A stretch of 64,000 nucleotides of DNA from Schistosoma haematobium (GCF_000699445.3 NC_067202.1:12181924-12245923); one strand, 5' to 3'; numbered from the stretch's first letter, positions 36,201 to 42,300 are shown. Numbers and translations are program-made. The notes: a model not told the origin generated them from the letters alone.

Positions 36201-36291
36201 TGGAACAAATAATCAACAACCATCAACAACAGCGAATAATGGCTCGTCATCTTCATCATCAGTATCATCAGATGTTAAGCGTAATAGGTGA
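2964..36291 (+). CDS. CLK: LAMMER / CDC2-like dual-specificity protein kinase (CLK/Doa family), 17 exons, very long N-terminal region
   Basis: Joined exons: 2964-3526, 4880-5355, 6570-7032, 7109-7633, 8313-9060, 9714-10711, 11736-12345, 15957-18419, 19694-19781, 21866-21932, 22854-22967, 25459-25549, 29804-30104, 31452-31534, 33112-33191, 34176-34263 (or 34699-34792), 35989-36291. All junctions are GT-AG, phases agree, and the product is 2,686 residues (2,688 with the alternative exon). Kinase landmarks by residue: GEGTFG about 2319, ALK lysine 2341, alpha-C glutamate 2356, HTDLKPEN 2436-2443, DFG 2475, EHLAMMER 2536-2543, which defines the LAMMER family. Known members phosphorylate SR splicing factors in the nucleus. 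The N-terminal 2,300 residues are low-complexity Ser/Arg/Asn/Asp-rich; animal CLKs usually have 150-300 residues there, although Drosophila Doa also makes large isoforms. Start: the ATG at 2964 lies 20 nt after a TTTTCAG acceptor, so a 5' UTR intron or trans-splicing is possible. The kinase call is very secure; the N-terminal chain is inferred from phase and composition. Confidence 0.85.
3527..4879 (+). other. CLK intron 1
   Basis: 1.35 kb between exons 1 and 2, with GT-AG ends. I see no repeat family or embedded gene in it. Confidence 0.7.
4880..5355 (+). CDS. CLK coding exon 2 (residues 188-347)
   Basis: The acceptor TTATTTTAG ends at 4879. The first base completes an Asn codon begun in exon 1, giving [16 protein letters not shown]. 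An alanine-rich hydrophobic start is followed by basic, Ser- and His-rich sequence ([11 protein letters not shown]), acidic patches and RRVVRR near the end, plausible nuclear-localisation material. The donor is C|GTAAGT, phase 1. Confidence 0.8.
5356..6569 (+). other. CLK intron 2 with a small retroposon fragment
   Basis: 1.2 kb. The segment 5931-6000 (CCCCCAAATGCC, then CTCTCACATG) matches the first 70 bp of the delta retroposon seen complete at 13.8 and 45.0 kb, in + orientation. The rest is unremarkable. Confidence 0.6.
6570..7032 (+). CDS. CLK coding exon 3 (residues 347-501)
   Basis: The acceptor AAACTAG ends at 6569; splicing gives [11 protein letters not shown]. The exon is strongly acidic, rich in Glu, Ser and Asp ([18 protein letters not shown]), with many casein-kinase-2-like S/T-x-x-E/D sites. 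The overlapping +1 frame is also open and basic but has no exon boundaries that match. The donor is GA|GTAAGT, phase 2. The 76-bp intron that follows is the shortest in the gene. Confidence 0.8.
7109..7633 (+). CDS. CLK coding exon 4 (residues 501-676), hydrophobic island
   Basis: The acceptor CACCCTAG ends at 7108. The exon encodes [19 protein letters not shown], then a Pro/Leu/Phe-rich stretch with [20 protein letters not shown] and [19 protein letters not shown], before returning to Ser/Asp-rich sequence ([14 protein letters not shown]). The island is the most fold-like part of the N-terminal half and could be an interaction module. I do not recognise a named domain. The donor is AG|GTAAGT, phase 2. 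Confidence 0.8.
7634..8312 (+). other. CLK intron 4
   Basis: 679 bp, GT-AG ends, no feature recognised. Confidence 0.7.
8313..9060 (+). CDS. CLK coding exon 5 (residues 676-925)
   Basis: The acceptor CTTTGTAG ends at 8312; the exon reads [16 protein letters not shown]. It holds Pro-directed sites ([19 protein letters not shown]), Ser/Asn-rich repeats and the basic run KRKRS, and ends in an acidic-serine stretch (GDSSDSS). The donor TCA|GTAAGT is phase 0. The annotated stop a few bases past the donor lies in the intron and is not used when spliced. Confidence 0.8.
9061..9713 (+). other. CLK intron 5
   Basis: 653 bp, GT-AG ends, no feature recognised. The short + and - ORFs over 9646-9966 are other-frame readings of exon 6 and its boundary. 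Confidence 0.7.
9714..10711 (+). CDS. CLK coding exon 6 (residues 926-1258)
   Basis: The acceptor TTGAATAG ends at 9713; the frame [17 protein letters not shown] joins phase 0 from exon 5 and stays open for 998 bases. The content is Ser-rich with Arg ([17 protein letters not shown]), basic [14 protein letters not shown], acidic [10 protein letters not shown] and [12 protein letters not shown]. This is RS-like but not a regular RS repeat. The donor AG|GTAGAT is weaker than the others; phase 2. Confidence 0.8.
10712..11735 (+). other. CLK intron 6
   Basis: 1.02 kb, GT-AG ends, AT-rich, no repeat or gene recognised. Confidence 0.7.
11736..12345 (+). CDS. CLK coding exon 7 (residues 1258-1461)
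   Basis: The acceptor ACCCTACAG ends at 11735; the exon encodes [15 protein letters not shown] and then His-, Ser- and Arg-rich sequence with HHHH runs, ending in [18 protein letters not shown] also occurs in exon 1. The donor TCT|GTGAGT is phase 0. The next coding exon is 3.6 kb away, the longest gap in the N-terminal half. Confidence 0.8.
12346..15956 (+). other. CLK intron 7 carrying retroposons
   Basis: 3.6 kb. Contains a complete delta retroposon (13800-14285) and, just after it, a segment (14385-14525) shared in part with 28013-28140. A TG microsatellite lies near 15033. The 3' boundary is provisional because the acceptor GGTCAG is weak; a small unseen exon could lie in this interval. 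Confidence 0.6.
13800..14285 (-). mobile_element. Delta retroposon, complete copy in CLK intron 7
   Basis: Read on the - strand, the unit begins with GTGCCCCCAAATGCCCTGG and ends in a TAAA-type tail (TTTATTTATTTATTTT on +). At least ten copies in this window share the same order: CTCTCACATGGCCACGCG, CTCACTGCCTTCTCG, GGACTGCATCTCC and ACCAATATTTATGTG. No long ORF is kept in common. The dispersed copies and tail suggest a non-LTR-mobilised, non-autonomous element or the 3' end of a LINE; I cannot name the family. Confidence 0.7.
15957..18419 (+). CDS. CLK coding exon 8, 2.46-kb giant exon (residues 1462-2282)
   Basis: The frame is open from 15864 to the donor GAG|GTGAAT at 18419. The only phase-0 acceptor near its start is GGTCAG at 15951-15956, which has a poor pyrimidine tract, so the 5' boundary is provisional; a microexon upstream with another phase could instead join the AG at 15925. 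The protein is Ser/Thr/Asn-rich with more Ile, Leu and Tyr in the first 240 residues. In-frame ATG 16788 opens [11 protein letters not shown] and could start a shorter isoform. Later parts hold CERC and CIIC pairs, a TATQTND segment resembling a dynein light chain LC8 site, an acidic/Asn run, and a basic helix-like end ([14 protein letters not shown]) before the linker. Confidence 0.75.
18420..19693 (+). other. CLK intron 8
   Basis: 1.27 kb, GT-AG ends, very AT-rich, no repeat family or gene recognised. Confidence 0.7.
19694..19781 (+). CDS. CLK coding exon 9 (acidic linker to kinase domain)
   Basis: The acceptor TTTCTTAG ends at 19693. The exon encodes [19 protein letters not shown] then [10 protein letters not shown]. 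The [10 protein letters not shown] segment matches the conserved segment just before the kinase domain in CLK proteins (D/E-GHL-I-x-x-x-GD). The donor T|GTAAGT is phase 1, splitting the Tyr codon of YEIV. Confidence 0.93.
20378..20800 (-). mobile_element. Delta retroposon copy
   Basis: Same unit as at 13800, tail side (TTTATTTCATTTATTT) at the left, ending at GCGAGAAGGCAG, so the far end is truncated. Lies in CLK intron 9. Confidence 0.7.
21450..21790 (-). mobile_element. Delta retroposon, decayed copy
   Basis: Recognised from GTGCCCAAACTGAAGG, CGATTGGTTTGGAATCAGG and TCTCATTTTTGTAAA in the usual order, with many substitutions and deletions. Older than the copy at 20.4 kb. Confidence 0.6.
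21866..21932 (+). CDS. CLK coding exon 10 (glycine-rich loop)
   Basis: The acceptor GCAATTAG ends at 21865. Encodes [20 protein letters not shown], the ATP-binding P-loop with the GxGxxGxV pattern intact and the CLK-typical KVVEC. The donor CA|GTAAGT is phase 2. At 67 nt this is the shortest coding exon. Confidence 0.97.
21933..22853 (+). other. CLK intron 10
   Basis: 921 bp, GT-AG ends, only short chance ORFs, no repeat recognised. Confidence 0.7.
22854..22967 (+). CDS. CLK coding exon 11 (VAIK lysine and alpha-C helix)
   Basis: The acceptor CATGTGTAG ends at 22853. Encodes [20 protein letters not shown] followed by [15 protein letters not shown] supplies the ATP-anchoring lysine and the Glu of LEINVL is the salt-bridge partner. 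[12 protein letters not shown] is a CLK hallmark. The donor CA|GTAAGT is phase 2. Confidence 0.97.
23030..23430 (+). mobile_element. Delta retroposon copy, + orientation
   Basis: Runs from CCGGGAAGTTCTATTCACT through TCCGGCGCTTAAACCG to the end near TTATGTGGCGC. Lies in CLK intron 11. The ORF starting at 23398 begins in its tail and is not considered a gene. Confidence 0.65.
24285..24430 (+). mobile_element. Alpha SINE (Sm-alpha-like), strongly decayed
   Basis: A tRNA-like part with GAACTCGAGTCC as a B-box remnant is followed by ACACATCCAATTGACAAGTC and GATGGAACACG, which align with the hammerhead segment of better alpha copies. The core is mutated, so no activity is expected. Confidence 0.45.
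24512..24777. repeat. 265-bp segment bounded by imperfect inverted repeats
   Basis: Left arm AATAAAGAGAATTCAGCA plus AAGATTTTATTTT at 24512-24543; right arm at 24742-24777 is its reverse complement apart from a small insertion. Size and arms resemble a MITE, but no target-site duplication is clear. Confidence 0.5.
25130..25159. repeat. TA dinucleotide microsatellite
   Basis: About 30 bp of alternating AT in CLK intron 11, preceded at 25081 by a short poly-C run. Confidence 0.9.
25459..25549 (+). CDS. CLK coding exon 12 (hinge region)
   Basis: The acceptor CCTGACAG ends at 25458. Encodes [20 protein letters not shown] and [11 protein letters not shown]. The WFDYHGHIC and LGLS-FDFL motifs are diagnostic of CLK kinases; the hinge and ATP-adenine contact lie in AFDILG. 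The donor TTG|GTAAGT is phase 0. A 4.25-kb intron follows, the longest in the gene. Confidence 0.97.
25776..25839. repeat. TTA trinucleotide microsatellite
   Basis: 64 bp of uninterrupted ATT/TTA in CLK intron 12; it produces the poly-isoleucine ORF read there. Confidence 0.95.
26270..26455 (+). mobile_element. Alpha SINE (Sm-alpha-like) in CLK intron 12
   Basis: A box-like TAGTAGCTAAGTG and B box GGGTTCGAGTCCC precede a hammerhead-like body: CTGACGA at 26373-26379 and stem II GTC/GAC. The GAAA box is changed to AAAA, so this copy should not cleave. Confidence 0.65.
26490..26600 (+). repeat. Beta SINE fragment, decayed hammerhead
   Basis: GGGCACTGCTAAGAAG, AACGGCCGTCCATGG and TTCCAGGTTTTCAATTGTGG match the body of the beta family. 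CTAAGAA and GGAA replace CTGANGA and GAAA. Confidence 0.6.
28013..28140 (+). repeat. tRNA-like repeat (zeta), possible SINE head
   Basis: TGTGGCTCATTGGTTAAAG resembles a pol III A box and TTAGGTTCGATCTCC a B box, about 45 bp apart. The body GACAACCAAGTAGTA resembles 14450-14470 in intron 7. No cloverleaf with paired acceptor ends is present, so it is not called a tRNA gene. Confidence 0.45.
28890..29235 (+). mobile_element. Gamma SINE with tRNA-like promoter and intact hammerhead
   Basis: Opens with a 23-bp segment repeated in inverted form (28908-28930 and 29048-29070), then a pol III-like A box (TAGCTCAGTGG, 29075-29085) and B box (GGTCGAATCCT, 29119-29129), a hammerhead core (29164-29208) and a conserved end (CGACTACTTCCAACCACC). 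A rearranged second copy lies at 58025-58240. Confidence 0.65.
29164..29208 (+). ncRNA. Hammerhead ribozyme, gamma family
   Basis: CTGACGA (29170-29176) and GAAA (29191-29194) are intact. Stem II pairs GTGC with GCAT around a 6-nt CAAGTA loop. Stem III is the palindrome CCCGGG. Stem I pairs ACCTTG with CAGGGT across the predicted cleavage after TC at 29201-29202. All invariant core bases are present. The hexamer stem III leaves no loop, so cleavage in cis may be weak and a dimer favoured, as for other minimal schistosome hammerheads. Confidence 0.7.
29804..30104 (+). CDS. CLK coding exon 13 (catalytic and activation loops)
   Basis: The acceptor AATTTATAG ends at 29803. Encodes [20 protein letters not shown], the catalytic loop [12 protein letters not shown] (Asp base, Lys, Asn), a basic CLK insert ([11 protein letters not shown]), [20 protein letters not shown] and [11 protein letters not shown] in place of HRD and the [15 protein letters not shown] loop, which needs no activating phosphothreonine, are typical of CLKs. 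No catalytic residue is missing. The donor G|GTTAGT is phase 1. Confidence 0.98.
30105..31451 (+). other. CLK intron 13
   Basis: 1.35 kb, GT-AG ends. The ORF at 31174-31368 shows no resemblance to any protein I know. No repeat recognised. Confidence 0.65.
31452..31534 (+). CDS. CLK coding exon 14 (kinase subdomain IX)
   Basis: The acceptor TTAACAG ends at 31451. Encodes [20 protein letters not shown] then [23 protein letters not shown] is almost invariant in CLKs and carries the structural Asp of DVWS. The donor CAA|GTGAGT is phase 0. Confidence 0.97.
31535..33111 (+). other. CLK intron 14
   Basis: 1.58 kb. The part 31990-32170 is less AT-rich than its surroundings and may be an old repeat of unknown family; otherwise nothing recognised. 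Confidence 0.6.
33112..33191 (+). CDS. CLK coding exon 15 (EHLAMMER signature)
   Basis: The acceptor CATTTTAG ends at 33111. Encodes [20 protein letters not shown] and [15 protein letters not shown] is the signature that names the LAMMER kinase family. The donor CG|GTATGT is phase 2; an ATT/TTA microsatellite begins four bases into the intron. The next coding segment is supplied by one of two alternative exons. Confidence 0.98.
33192..34175 (+). other. CLK intron 15, upstream of the alternative exon pair
   Basis: 984 bp. An ATT/TTA microsatellite starts at 33196, right after the GTATGT donor. A decayed copy of the 3' module seen at 57025 (CCATCTGAGCTACGAATCTCC) lies near 33725-33760. Confidence 0.65.
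33196..33234. repeat. TTA microsatellite at a 5' splice site
   Basis: About 13 TTA units starting four bases into CLK intron 15, immediately after the exon 15 donor. Confidence 0.95.
34176..34263 (+). CDS. CLK coding exon 16a (alternative kinase-insert exon, canonical version)
   Basis: The acceptor GTGTTTAG ends at 34175. Encodes [20 protein letters not shown] and [10 protein letters not shown], very close to the usual CLK segment ([20 protein letters not shown]). It is 88 nt, entering at phase 2 and leaving at phase 0 with CTT|GTAAGT. Exon 16b downstream encodes the same segment with a different sequence and the same phases. Confidence 0.93.
34264..34698 (+). other. Intron between alternative exons 16a and 16b
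   Basis: 435 bp with a GTAAGT donor and TTTCTAG acceptor. If the pair is mutually exclusive, splicing across this interval as a simple intron would give a premature stop. AT-rich, with no repeat recognised. Confidence 0.6.
34699..34792 (+). CDS. CLK coding exon 16b (alternative kinase-insert exon, divergent version)
   Basis: The acceptor TTTCTAG ends at 34698. Encodes [20 protein letters not shown] and [12 protein letters not shown]. Shared with exon 16a: the T-x-x-F start, L-x-WD, YV, and CRP at the end; the rest differs. It is 94 nt, phase 2 to 0, with the donor CGG|GTAACT. Joined after 16a it would read a TGA at its sixth codon; skipping both also shifts the frame. It therefore behaves as a mutually exclusive partner of 16a. 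The open frame, both splice sites and the homology are visible; use in mRNA is inferred. Confidence 0.85.
34793..35988 (+). other. CLK intron 16, before the last exon
   Basis: 1.2 kb. A truncated delta retroposon lies at 35694-35855; the rest is unremarkable. Confidence 0.65.
35694..35855 (-). mobile_element. Delta retroposon, truncated
   Basis: Only the leading 160 bp of the unit remains: CGTCTTCTCATTTTC, GAAGGCAGTGAGTAGG, CGCGTGGCCATATG. Lies in CLK intron 16. Confidence 0.65.
35989..36291 (+). CDS. CLK last coding exon 17 (C-lobe end and Ser-rich tail)
   Basis: The acceptor AATTTTCAG ends at 35988. Encodes [20 protein letters not shown] then [20 protein letters not shown], the end of the kinase domain (LEYDPA-RI and HPFF are CLK-typical), followed by a tail of about 55 residues rich in Ser, Thr and Asn ([20 protein letters not shown]) and a TGA stop. 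The stop overlaps a possible donor (AG|GTGAAG), so a longer C-terminus by splicing is conceivable but not supported. Confidence 0.96.
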   Translation, partial: RYCKDESQDTLDLFDLMSKMLEYDPADRIPLSAALTHPFFLHLPSHQRLTYTLHPSDTIPPNERRTSGSRSGTNNQQPSTTANNGSSSSSSVSSDVKRNR

Positions 36292-38110
36292 AGATCGTCA
36301 CCGGATAATAATTAGTATTTTTATTCTATCAACATTGATAGTTATCAGTTAAAATTGTAATGTTTTTGTTTTTGCTTTTCACTTATTTTATCTCCTCAAA
36401 TTGAGAAGAAGAAAATCATACCATTTTTCTTTCGAAATAATAATAATAATAAAACTCCAACTCAATTTGTTTTATGGTGTTCAGCACACTAATATGTGTT
36501 ACAATAAACACATATATTTTGTTGTTCATGTATATAGAGCTTTGTAATATGTTTAGTGTGTGAAGAATGCTAAAGTCTCTATCTTTCAATTATCGTTATT
36601 GTTGTCGTTGCCGTCGCTATCATTGTCTCCTTCCTCTTCGAATTCTTGATATTCTTTTTTCCTAATGAAAAGAAGGTTGGTATGAAAAAGATATTTTGAG
36701 GTTTGAGCATTACAAACATTACTTTCATTCTTACCTACTATTATCATGCTGTCAGATACACATATACATATTGTTTGTTCTCTTTTCCCATCTCTGTATG
36801 CTTATTGTCTTTCGTTGGTATTTCAGTTATTATCCTTTAACTATCTTATTATTGCTTGAGACTATGGGTCATCTATTCATATGTACTTGTATGTGTTCTT
36901 GTTTACATTTGATAAATTTCTTCCTGGTAAATGATGAATAGTTCATCAGTTACTATTTTCTTGTTCGGTTCTGTTTTTGATTGCTATCGTGCAGAGAGAA
37001 AAAGAGAAAGGTTTGCTTGTTTAAACGTTTATATATGTATACATTATTGGGATTCATAAACTTGGATCGATAATAAAAGGGACGTATTTGCATATGACTC
37101 GATGTTCCGTTTGAATTATTGACGTGACACAGTTCATCTATGTCATATATATATGTGTGTGATGATAGTGTACACTTTGGTTTTTTTTGGAGTACTTATA
37201 GGTGCTAAGTTTTTGTTTGAATTTCTTCATGTGGTCAAAATGAAATAAGAATGCATGCTAAATAGTGTATCTCAATTCTTTTTGTTCCCCTGTCAAGCAT
37301 TCTATCATAAATATCAGTGAAAACAACAGGTCAGTGATTGTTTGTCTAATGAATAGTCTAATGAGTCTGATTGATAGAAGCTCTTCTCAACCTTATTCTA
37401 CTTCATTCTTCCTCTTCTTCTTTTGTACCTTTTTTTCTCCTTCACTTTCTCTCGCACATATATTGTACACCATGTTTTCTTCATTTAATGATCATTATCA
37501 TAATTAGTTTGTATGAATCTGTTGTCATTCAATATAGCAATGTGTTTTAATGAATTATCGATTGGTTTGTTGTGCTTGATAGTATTCATTTTATTTTACA
37601 AATGAATGATGAATTAATGAACCATTATTATTGAATAATAATAAGTAGTAACAGAGAGTTACGTTACATGTGTCAATTGAGAATATGTGTACACATTAAT
37701 GTTAGTAGGTTTTGCTTTGTCAATCTTTAATCCCTATTCTCTTGGAGATTGTGTTTTATCTTTTTTTTTAATGATATAAAGAAGAATAATGTGACAAAGA
37801 ATGTAATGAACGATCCATCCAGTTAACTACTAATATCGTTACATATATTGATTGGAACAAACAATTGTATGCTATATTTTCTCTAATGTTTCTGTTCTTC
37901 TGTTTTGTTTTTTTTTTAAAACAATGCAATCCTATATCTTGTCTTTTGTTCTCTTTCTCTCGGTCTCTTTCTGTCTTTTTTCTAGTAATTTCAATGTAAA
38001 ATGTTCATATGTTTTCACAAAATACACATGCAGAAAAAATTAATAAGTGAACAATTATTAGTTGTTTCTTTCTTGTTTTTTGTTCAACGATCCATAACAA
38101 CTTTTAATGA
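36292..38110 (+). other. 3' UTR and downstream flank of the CLK gene
   Basis: AT-rich sequence without a credible coding region. Candidate poly(A) signals AATAAA occur at 36448-36453 and 36503-36508; the second is followed within 15-30 nt by T/GT-rich sequence and is the better candidate. Beyond about 36.6 kb there are only short chance ORFs and pyrimidine-rich tracts. Confidence 0.55.
36503..36508 (+). promoter_or_regulatory. Candidate polyadenylation signal of CLK
   Basis: AATAAA about 210 nt after the stop codon, followed by TATATTTTGTTGTTC, a T/GT-rich element suitable for cleavage-factor binding. An earlier AATAAA at 36448 sits in an AAT-repeat and is less specific. Confidence 0.45.
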
Positions 38111-38111
38111 T

Positions 38112-38230
38112 TGAGATCCTAAGTCGATTAAAGCTAGATCATCATGGGAAATCCCGAAGCACTAGACAGCCGTTTCGTCTTATTGTCTGACTCTTCAGTA
38201 GTGTGTGTATCCACGATCTTGCCTTGCGGG
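38112..38230 (-). mobile_element. Beta SINE fragment
   Basis: On the - strand: GCGGGATCG-like segment, GTGGATACACACA, the hammerhead core (38160-38203), then GTGCTTCGGG and a GATCTAGCTTTA end. The tRNA-like head is missing, so it is 5' truncated. Confidence 0.65.
38160..38203 (-). ncRNA. Hammerhead ribozyme, beta family with compensatory change
   Basis: On the - strand: CACTA, CTGAAGA, GTC...GAC, GAAA, CGGCTG, TC, TAGTG. Core boxes are intact. Stem I is CACTA/TAGTG where other copies have CACTG/CAGTG, a paired change that keeps the helix. Stem II has only three secure pairs and stem III contains a G-U pair. Confidence 0.6.
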
Positions 38231-38479
38231 ATGCAATAAACATTCATTTTATATTTAAGTATTAATTATGTTATAATTTCAATGTATAATTCATTTACTG
38301 AATCGAGGGCTTTATATACTCATCTTGTGTATCATATTTCATGTGTTTAAGGTTGCTTAATTTAAACTAGATTGAGCATAATTCGAATTTGTAATCTAGA
38401 AGGCAAGAGTTGAATGCTTTAAGCTAATAACTCCATTTTCGTATAGAAGAATGATATATTAACAAACATTAAAGCTCAA

Positions 38480-38802
38480 GTCTATTAGTTTGGTCGCCCC
38501 TAACTTTCTTCCAACCATCCCGAACACCGGTTAGCATTGCACGTCGTGGTAATCGGTGTTCGGACATACGTAACACGTGGCCCAACCATCTCAGTCGATG
38601 AAGATTCACAACCTCATCAACTGACTTGCCATCATTCCCTAATACCCTGCGTCGAATCTCACTATTACTTACCCGGTGATCCCAGCAGACGCCAGCAATA
38701 TTTCTAAGGCATCTGTGGTCAAATACTAGTAGCTTACGAGTGTCTTCTACTCTTAATGGCCATGTTTCGCTGCCATAAAGTAAAACAGAACGGTTATATA
38801 GA
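38480..38802 (-). pseudogene. Non-LTR retrotransposon ORF2 C-terminal fragment
   Basis: The - strand frame contains LLYGSETWPLRVEDTRKLLV, then FDHRCLRNIAGVCWDHRVSN and LHRLRWLGHVLRMSEHRLPR, the region after the reverse transcriptase domain that is typical of RTE/CR1-like elements of schistosomes. It is uninterrupted for about 108 residues but lacks the RT catalytic part and both element ends, so it is a dead fragment. The ORF's N-terminal 70 residues come from unrelated flank. Confidence 0.8.
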
Positions 38803-38810
38803 TTACAAAA

Positions 38811-40110
38811 AAGAAAGAAATATGTGTAACATCTTGTTAAATCACTAACGGAATTCCATATTATTATGTTAATTTTCAGTTTGTCTGTGTTGACAATCAT
38901 CACTTCGACACAATTAGTTGAAAGACTTCTCTTTTTTAAATAAAAAAAGATTAGTTCAGTGAAGAGTTCTCCCCTTTTCGGTGAATTCATTTTCAAAGCT
39001 GTACAAACACAGATACAAGTACTTATGTTTTCAGAATGGTAGTAATACTGATAATAAATTTCTGTTAGACATAGTGACAGTGAGGTTAAATAAACAGGGG
39101 TATTAAAAATTGTTTTTAGAAAACAAGGAAATCTTAATAATCGTTTGATTGTTAATGGCTTAAATATTCGTCAAAAGATAGATAGGGAAATTATCATTAG
39201 GGCAGGATGGCTCAGCATGATAAGATAAAATGTTGGAATTGAGATTAAATGTCATCAGGATGATCGTGGTAACAGAAATAAATCAGTTGGGGGTAGAAGG
39301 TTTAAGGAGAAGATGGTAGGGGAAGTAAATGACTATAAAGGAAGAATAGTATAGAGAAAGAAAAAAGTTATAAGACATCAAGGCCATGGTAGAAGAGGTT
39401 GTACTAATCTCTTTTGCACACACAATTCTTGTTTTTCCAGATGTATAGCTATTGCTTCGGCAATGCGAAGAAGATGCAATCTAATTGTCTTTGGAAGACT
39501 TCTACTTACCTTGTAGATGACTTTGAACGCAGAGTCAGTCTTGATTGAGTGACCTGTGTTCACAAAAAAATATCCTCTTGTAATGTTATGCACATCAGTG
39601 TACTCAGAGTTTGTAATGTATTAAAATGAGTTGAACCTCGAAATTCATGTAAGTACAATTTTCTTTTGAGAAATTTAACCATCTTTTAATTCCGAACATT
39701 TCTGAACGTTTATATAAGCGTACATCGATATACGATAATAATTTATGGACGACCTTTGAGCGACGCTAGATTGACTTTGAGATTGTCCACCTAATAAACA
39801 GAACCAAATGAAGGTTATAAACCTGTGTGAAAAACTATAATTATGATTTGCAATTGATGATTAAGGTTGGAAATTAGATTTAGGGTTATCATCACGAACT
39901 GACATCAGCCATAATGCCAAGACTCTATTTATGCGAATGAATGAGTGAATTTTGCGCCAAAATCTGAGACCTGTTATGTTATACGTGATTGGCTCGTCGG
40001 CATTTTATATTCAAATGTAATGTAATTTGAACAAGGTACATTCTTCAGATTCTAGTTGATCAATATTAGTTTACTTACTGCTGTTACCATTCGTGAAAGC
40101 ATAGACTAAA
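38811..40110. other. Intergenic, no recognised feature
   Basis: Low-complexity AT-rich DNA with short ORFs only. GGATGGCTCAGCATGATAAG at about 39206 loosely resembles a pol III A box but no B box follows. Confidence 0.5.
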
Positions 40111-40114
40111 GACC

Positions 40115-40675
40115 AGGATTCTCCGTTCTAAGCTGTCTCTTCCATTCATTGTCAACTGCTATCTATTTTTTTATGTCTGCCTCCGATTTTGGACGCAATG
40201 AGTTTTTTGGTTGACCTATCTTCCTTTCACCTCCAGGCTTCTAGCTTAGGGCATGCCTTGTGATGCAGTTTGATTCCCGCATTGCGTACACTATGCACTT
40301 CCAGCGTCTTTACTTGATTTCCTCTTCAACTGTCATTTGGTTTGTTTCTCCCACAGTACGTTGTTGCTGATGGTCTGGAGTATCTTGCGTAGACAGTTGT
40401 TTTTTAATACCTGTACATTTTTGATGATTATAGTTTTCCAAGTTTTAGCTACGTACAATAAGACTGTCTTGATATTTTGTGTTAAAGATTTGAACTTCGA
40501 TGTTTGACAGTTATTTTTATTTCCAGATGTCCTTAGATTGTGTGAATGTTATCCTTGTTTTTCTAATCGATACCTTCACATCTGCCTCAGACCCTTCTGG
40601 TTCATCAGTGATGCTACCCAGATATGTAAAAAAATCTCACGTGTTTTAAAGCTTCTCTATGAAATGTGATCCAAT
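40115..40675 (-). pseudogene. Decayed RTE-like reverse transcriptase fragment
   Basis: Nucleotide blocks CACTTCCAGCGTCTT, TCTCCCACAGTACGTTG and ATCTTGCGTAGACAG appear in the same order and orientation as in the better-preserved - strand copy at 48885-49565. The frame is destroyed by stops and indels. Confidence 0.65.
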
Positions 40676-40679
40676 TAAT

Positions 40680-41850
40680 TAATTAATAAAAAAATTGGAT
40701 TTTCAACGAAAAATCAGTCAACATTAACTCGAGATATAAATGAATTGGCTTTAAGTGTATTGCAAATTATCGATTTAATCTTTGGAGATGTACAAAGTAA
40801 CGGGTTAGCGATCACTGGTGATTCGTTACATCAGAACGTTAGAGACTTTCTTGTAGTACTCACTTTTGTCAGAAAATATTGAGGTAATGTGCTTCTTATT
40901 CAGTGGTTTAATGTTTCATTCATAAGTTAAAATTTTGTATCCAAAGAATTTTTTTATAAAGCCAAGTTACTAGTCAACTGAGAATTGATTCGAAAATCTC
41001 TTCTTCAGTCCATAACATAGTACGGTCTAAAAAGCGAATTATACTTTTATTTGTGTAGAGAGTCTGTGTAGACTTTTAAATTTCATAGCTTATACCACAA
41101 ACTGACTTTCTCTAAAACAACCAATAAAATTCAGAAGGCGCAGGATAGCTTTTTCGTTCTAATATAGCTTTTAGATCATACATTGGTGTACATTTCAAAC
41201 TTCAGTCAATTTGCGATATTGCACATCCATTCTCCAACTCTATTGGTAGGTAACTGTCTCATTGTTAATGTAGTAAAGCTCGACTAATCGCATCTTATCG
41301 GGACGAAAAAGCTATCCAGTACTTTCTGATTTACAATGGTTGTGTAACTAAGATCAGTTGATTATATCCCCTATCAACATATATTTTTCGCTCAATTGTT
41401 CATCTTTTTCCACATTGTTGTAGTTTACTGGTTTGGTCATTGTAATATAAAAACTTGCAATGCCTAGATATAAATGTTATTTACTATTACAAAACGTCTC
41501 AACTGCTGAAAATCATTTAAGCTCAGATATTCTTCTGATTCATCCGACTTGGACCATCTATATGAGCTGCCATGTCTGATTCTATTCACATCTCACACTA
41601 TTCTCATATACACAAATTTAACTCTTTCCTTCACATCATAAATGTCACTTTTTTCATCCACCATTAACATACACACAATTGCACAAATATGTCTCACATA
41701 AATCACCTTGACCGGAATGACATAACAGTGACTTGGTCAGACCTGCTTTTTTATTGACCGCACTAAATATTTTGTTTTAGTCCTTTGTACTATTTGAGTT
41801 TGGGTTAGTTTAGTGTTATAATGTGAAAATATGCTGCTGATTAAGGGGTA
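40680..41850. other. Intergenic, no recognised feature
   Basis: AT-rich, no credible ORF. CACAAATATGTCTCACATAA near 41680 could be a very old retroposon tail. Nothing else stands out. Confidence 0.5.
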
Positions 41851-41854
41851 GCGA

Positions 41855-42130
41855 ATTGTTGATCGGACCAAAGACGCGCAAACACGTAGAATGGCCTAGG
41901 GTTCTGATTGATCCCGCTTCCCTGTCTAACCCAGCCAGTTGAGTCCAGAACACAAGTTTCAGCCTCGGATATATGAATCATTATATTTCAAACACACTCT
42001 GTTTATATACTAATCAAGCAGACCACATCGTACCATAAAATAGAAAATAACATTGTACAATATTGACCAGTATGAAAATGACACGTGAAATAAGCACTGA
42101 CCAATAAGAGAATAACACCATCTCCAAGTC
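41855..42130. repeat. Dispersed repeat epsilon, copy 1
   Basis: Shares CAGACCACATCGTACCA, TATTTCAAACACACT and CAGCCTCGGATATATGAA with 62655-62890 in the same order at recognisable similarity. Family unknown; orientation undefined. Confidence 0.5.
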
Positions 42131-42214
42131 CAAGAATAGCGTTAGACTTAATAGAATAATTTTTGGGATATTTTCCTGAATATCCCAACATTTAGTTTGT
42201 TTATTTATTGTTTG

Positions 42215-42300
42215 ATGAGGAGTAATATACTAGGACGAAACGGCCGTCTTGTGCTCTCGAGTTTTCATTGGTGGTCTAGTTTAGAGTGACTCGTGATTTC
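42215..42300 (+). repeat. Beta SINE fragment, hammerhead partly deleted
   Basis: TACTAGGACGAAACGGCCG keeps the 3' half of the hammerhead core and GGTGGTCTAG the end block, but the CTGANGA side is rearranged (TTGATGAGGAG). Confidence 0.6.

Noticed and set aside
38803..38996. N-terminal extension of the 175-residue - strand ORF
   Set aside because: Only residues from YNRSVLLYGSETW onward resemble reverse transcriptase; the start is unrelated AT-rich flank.
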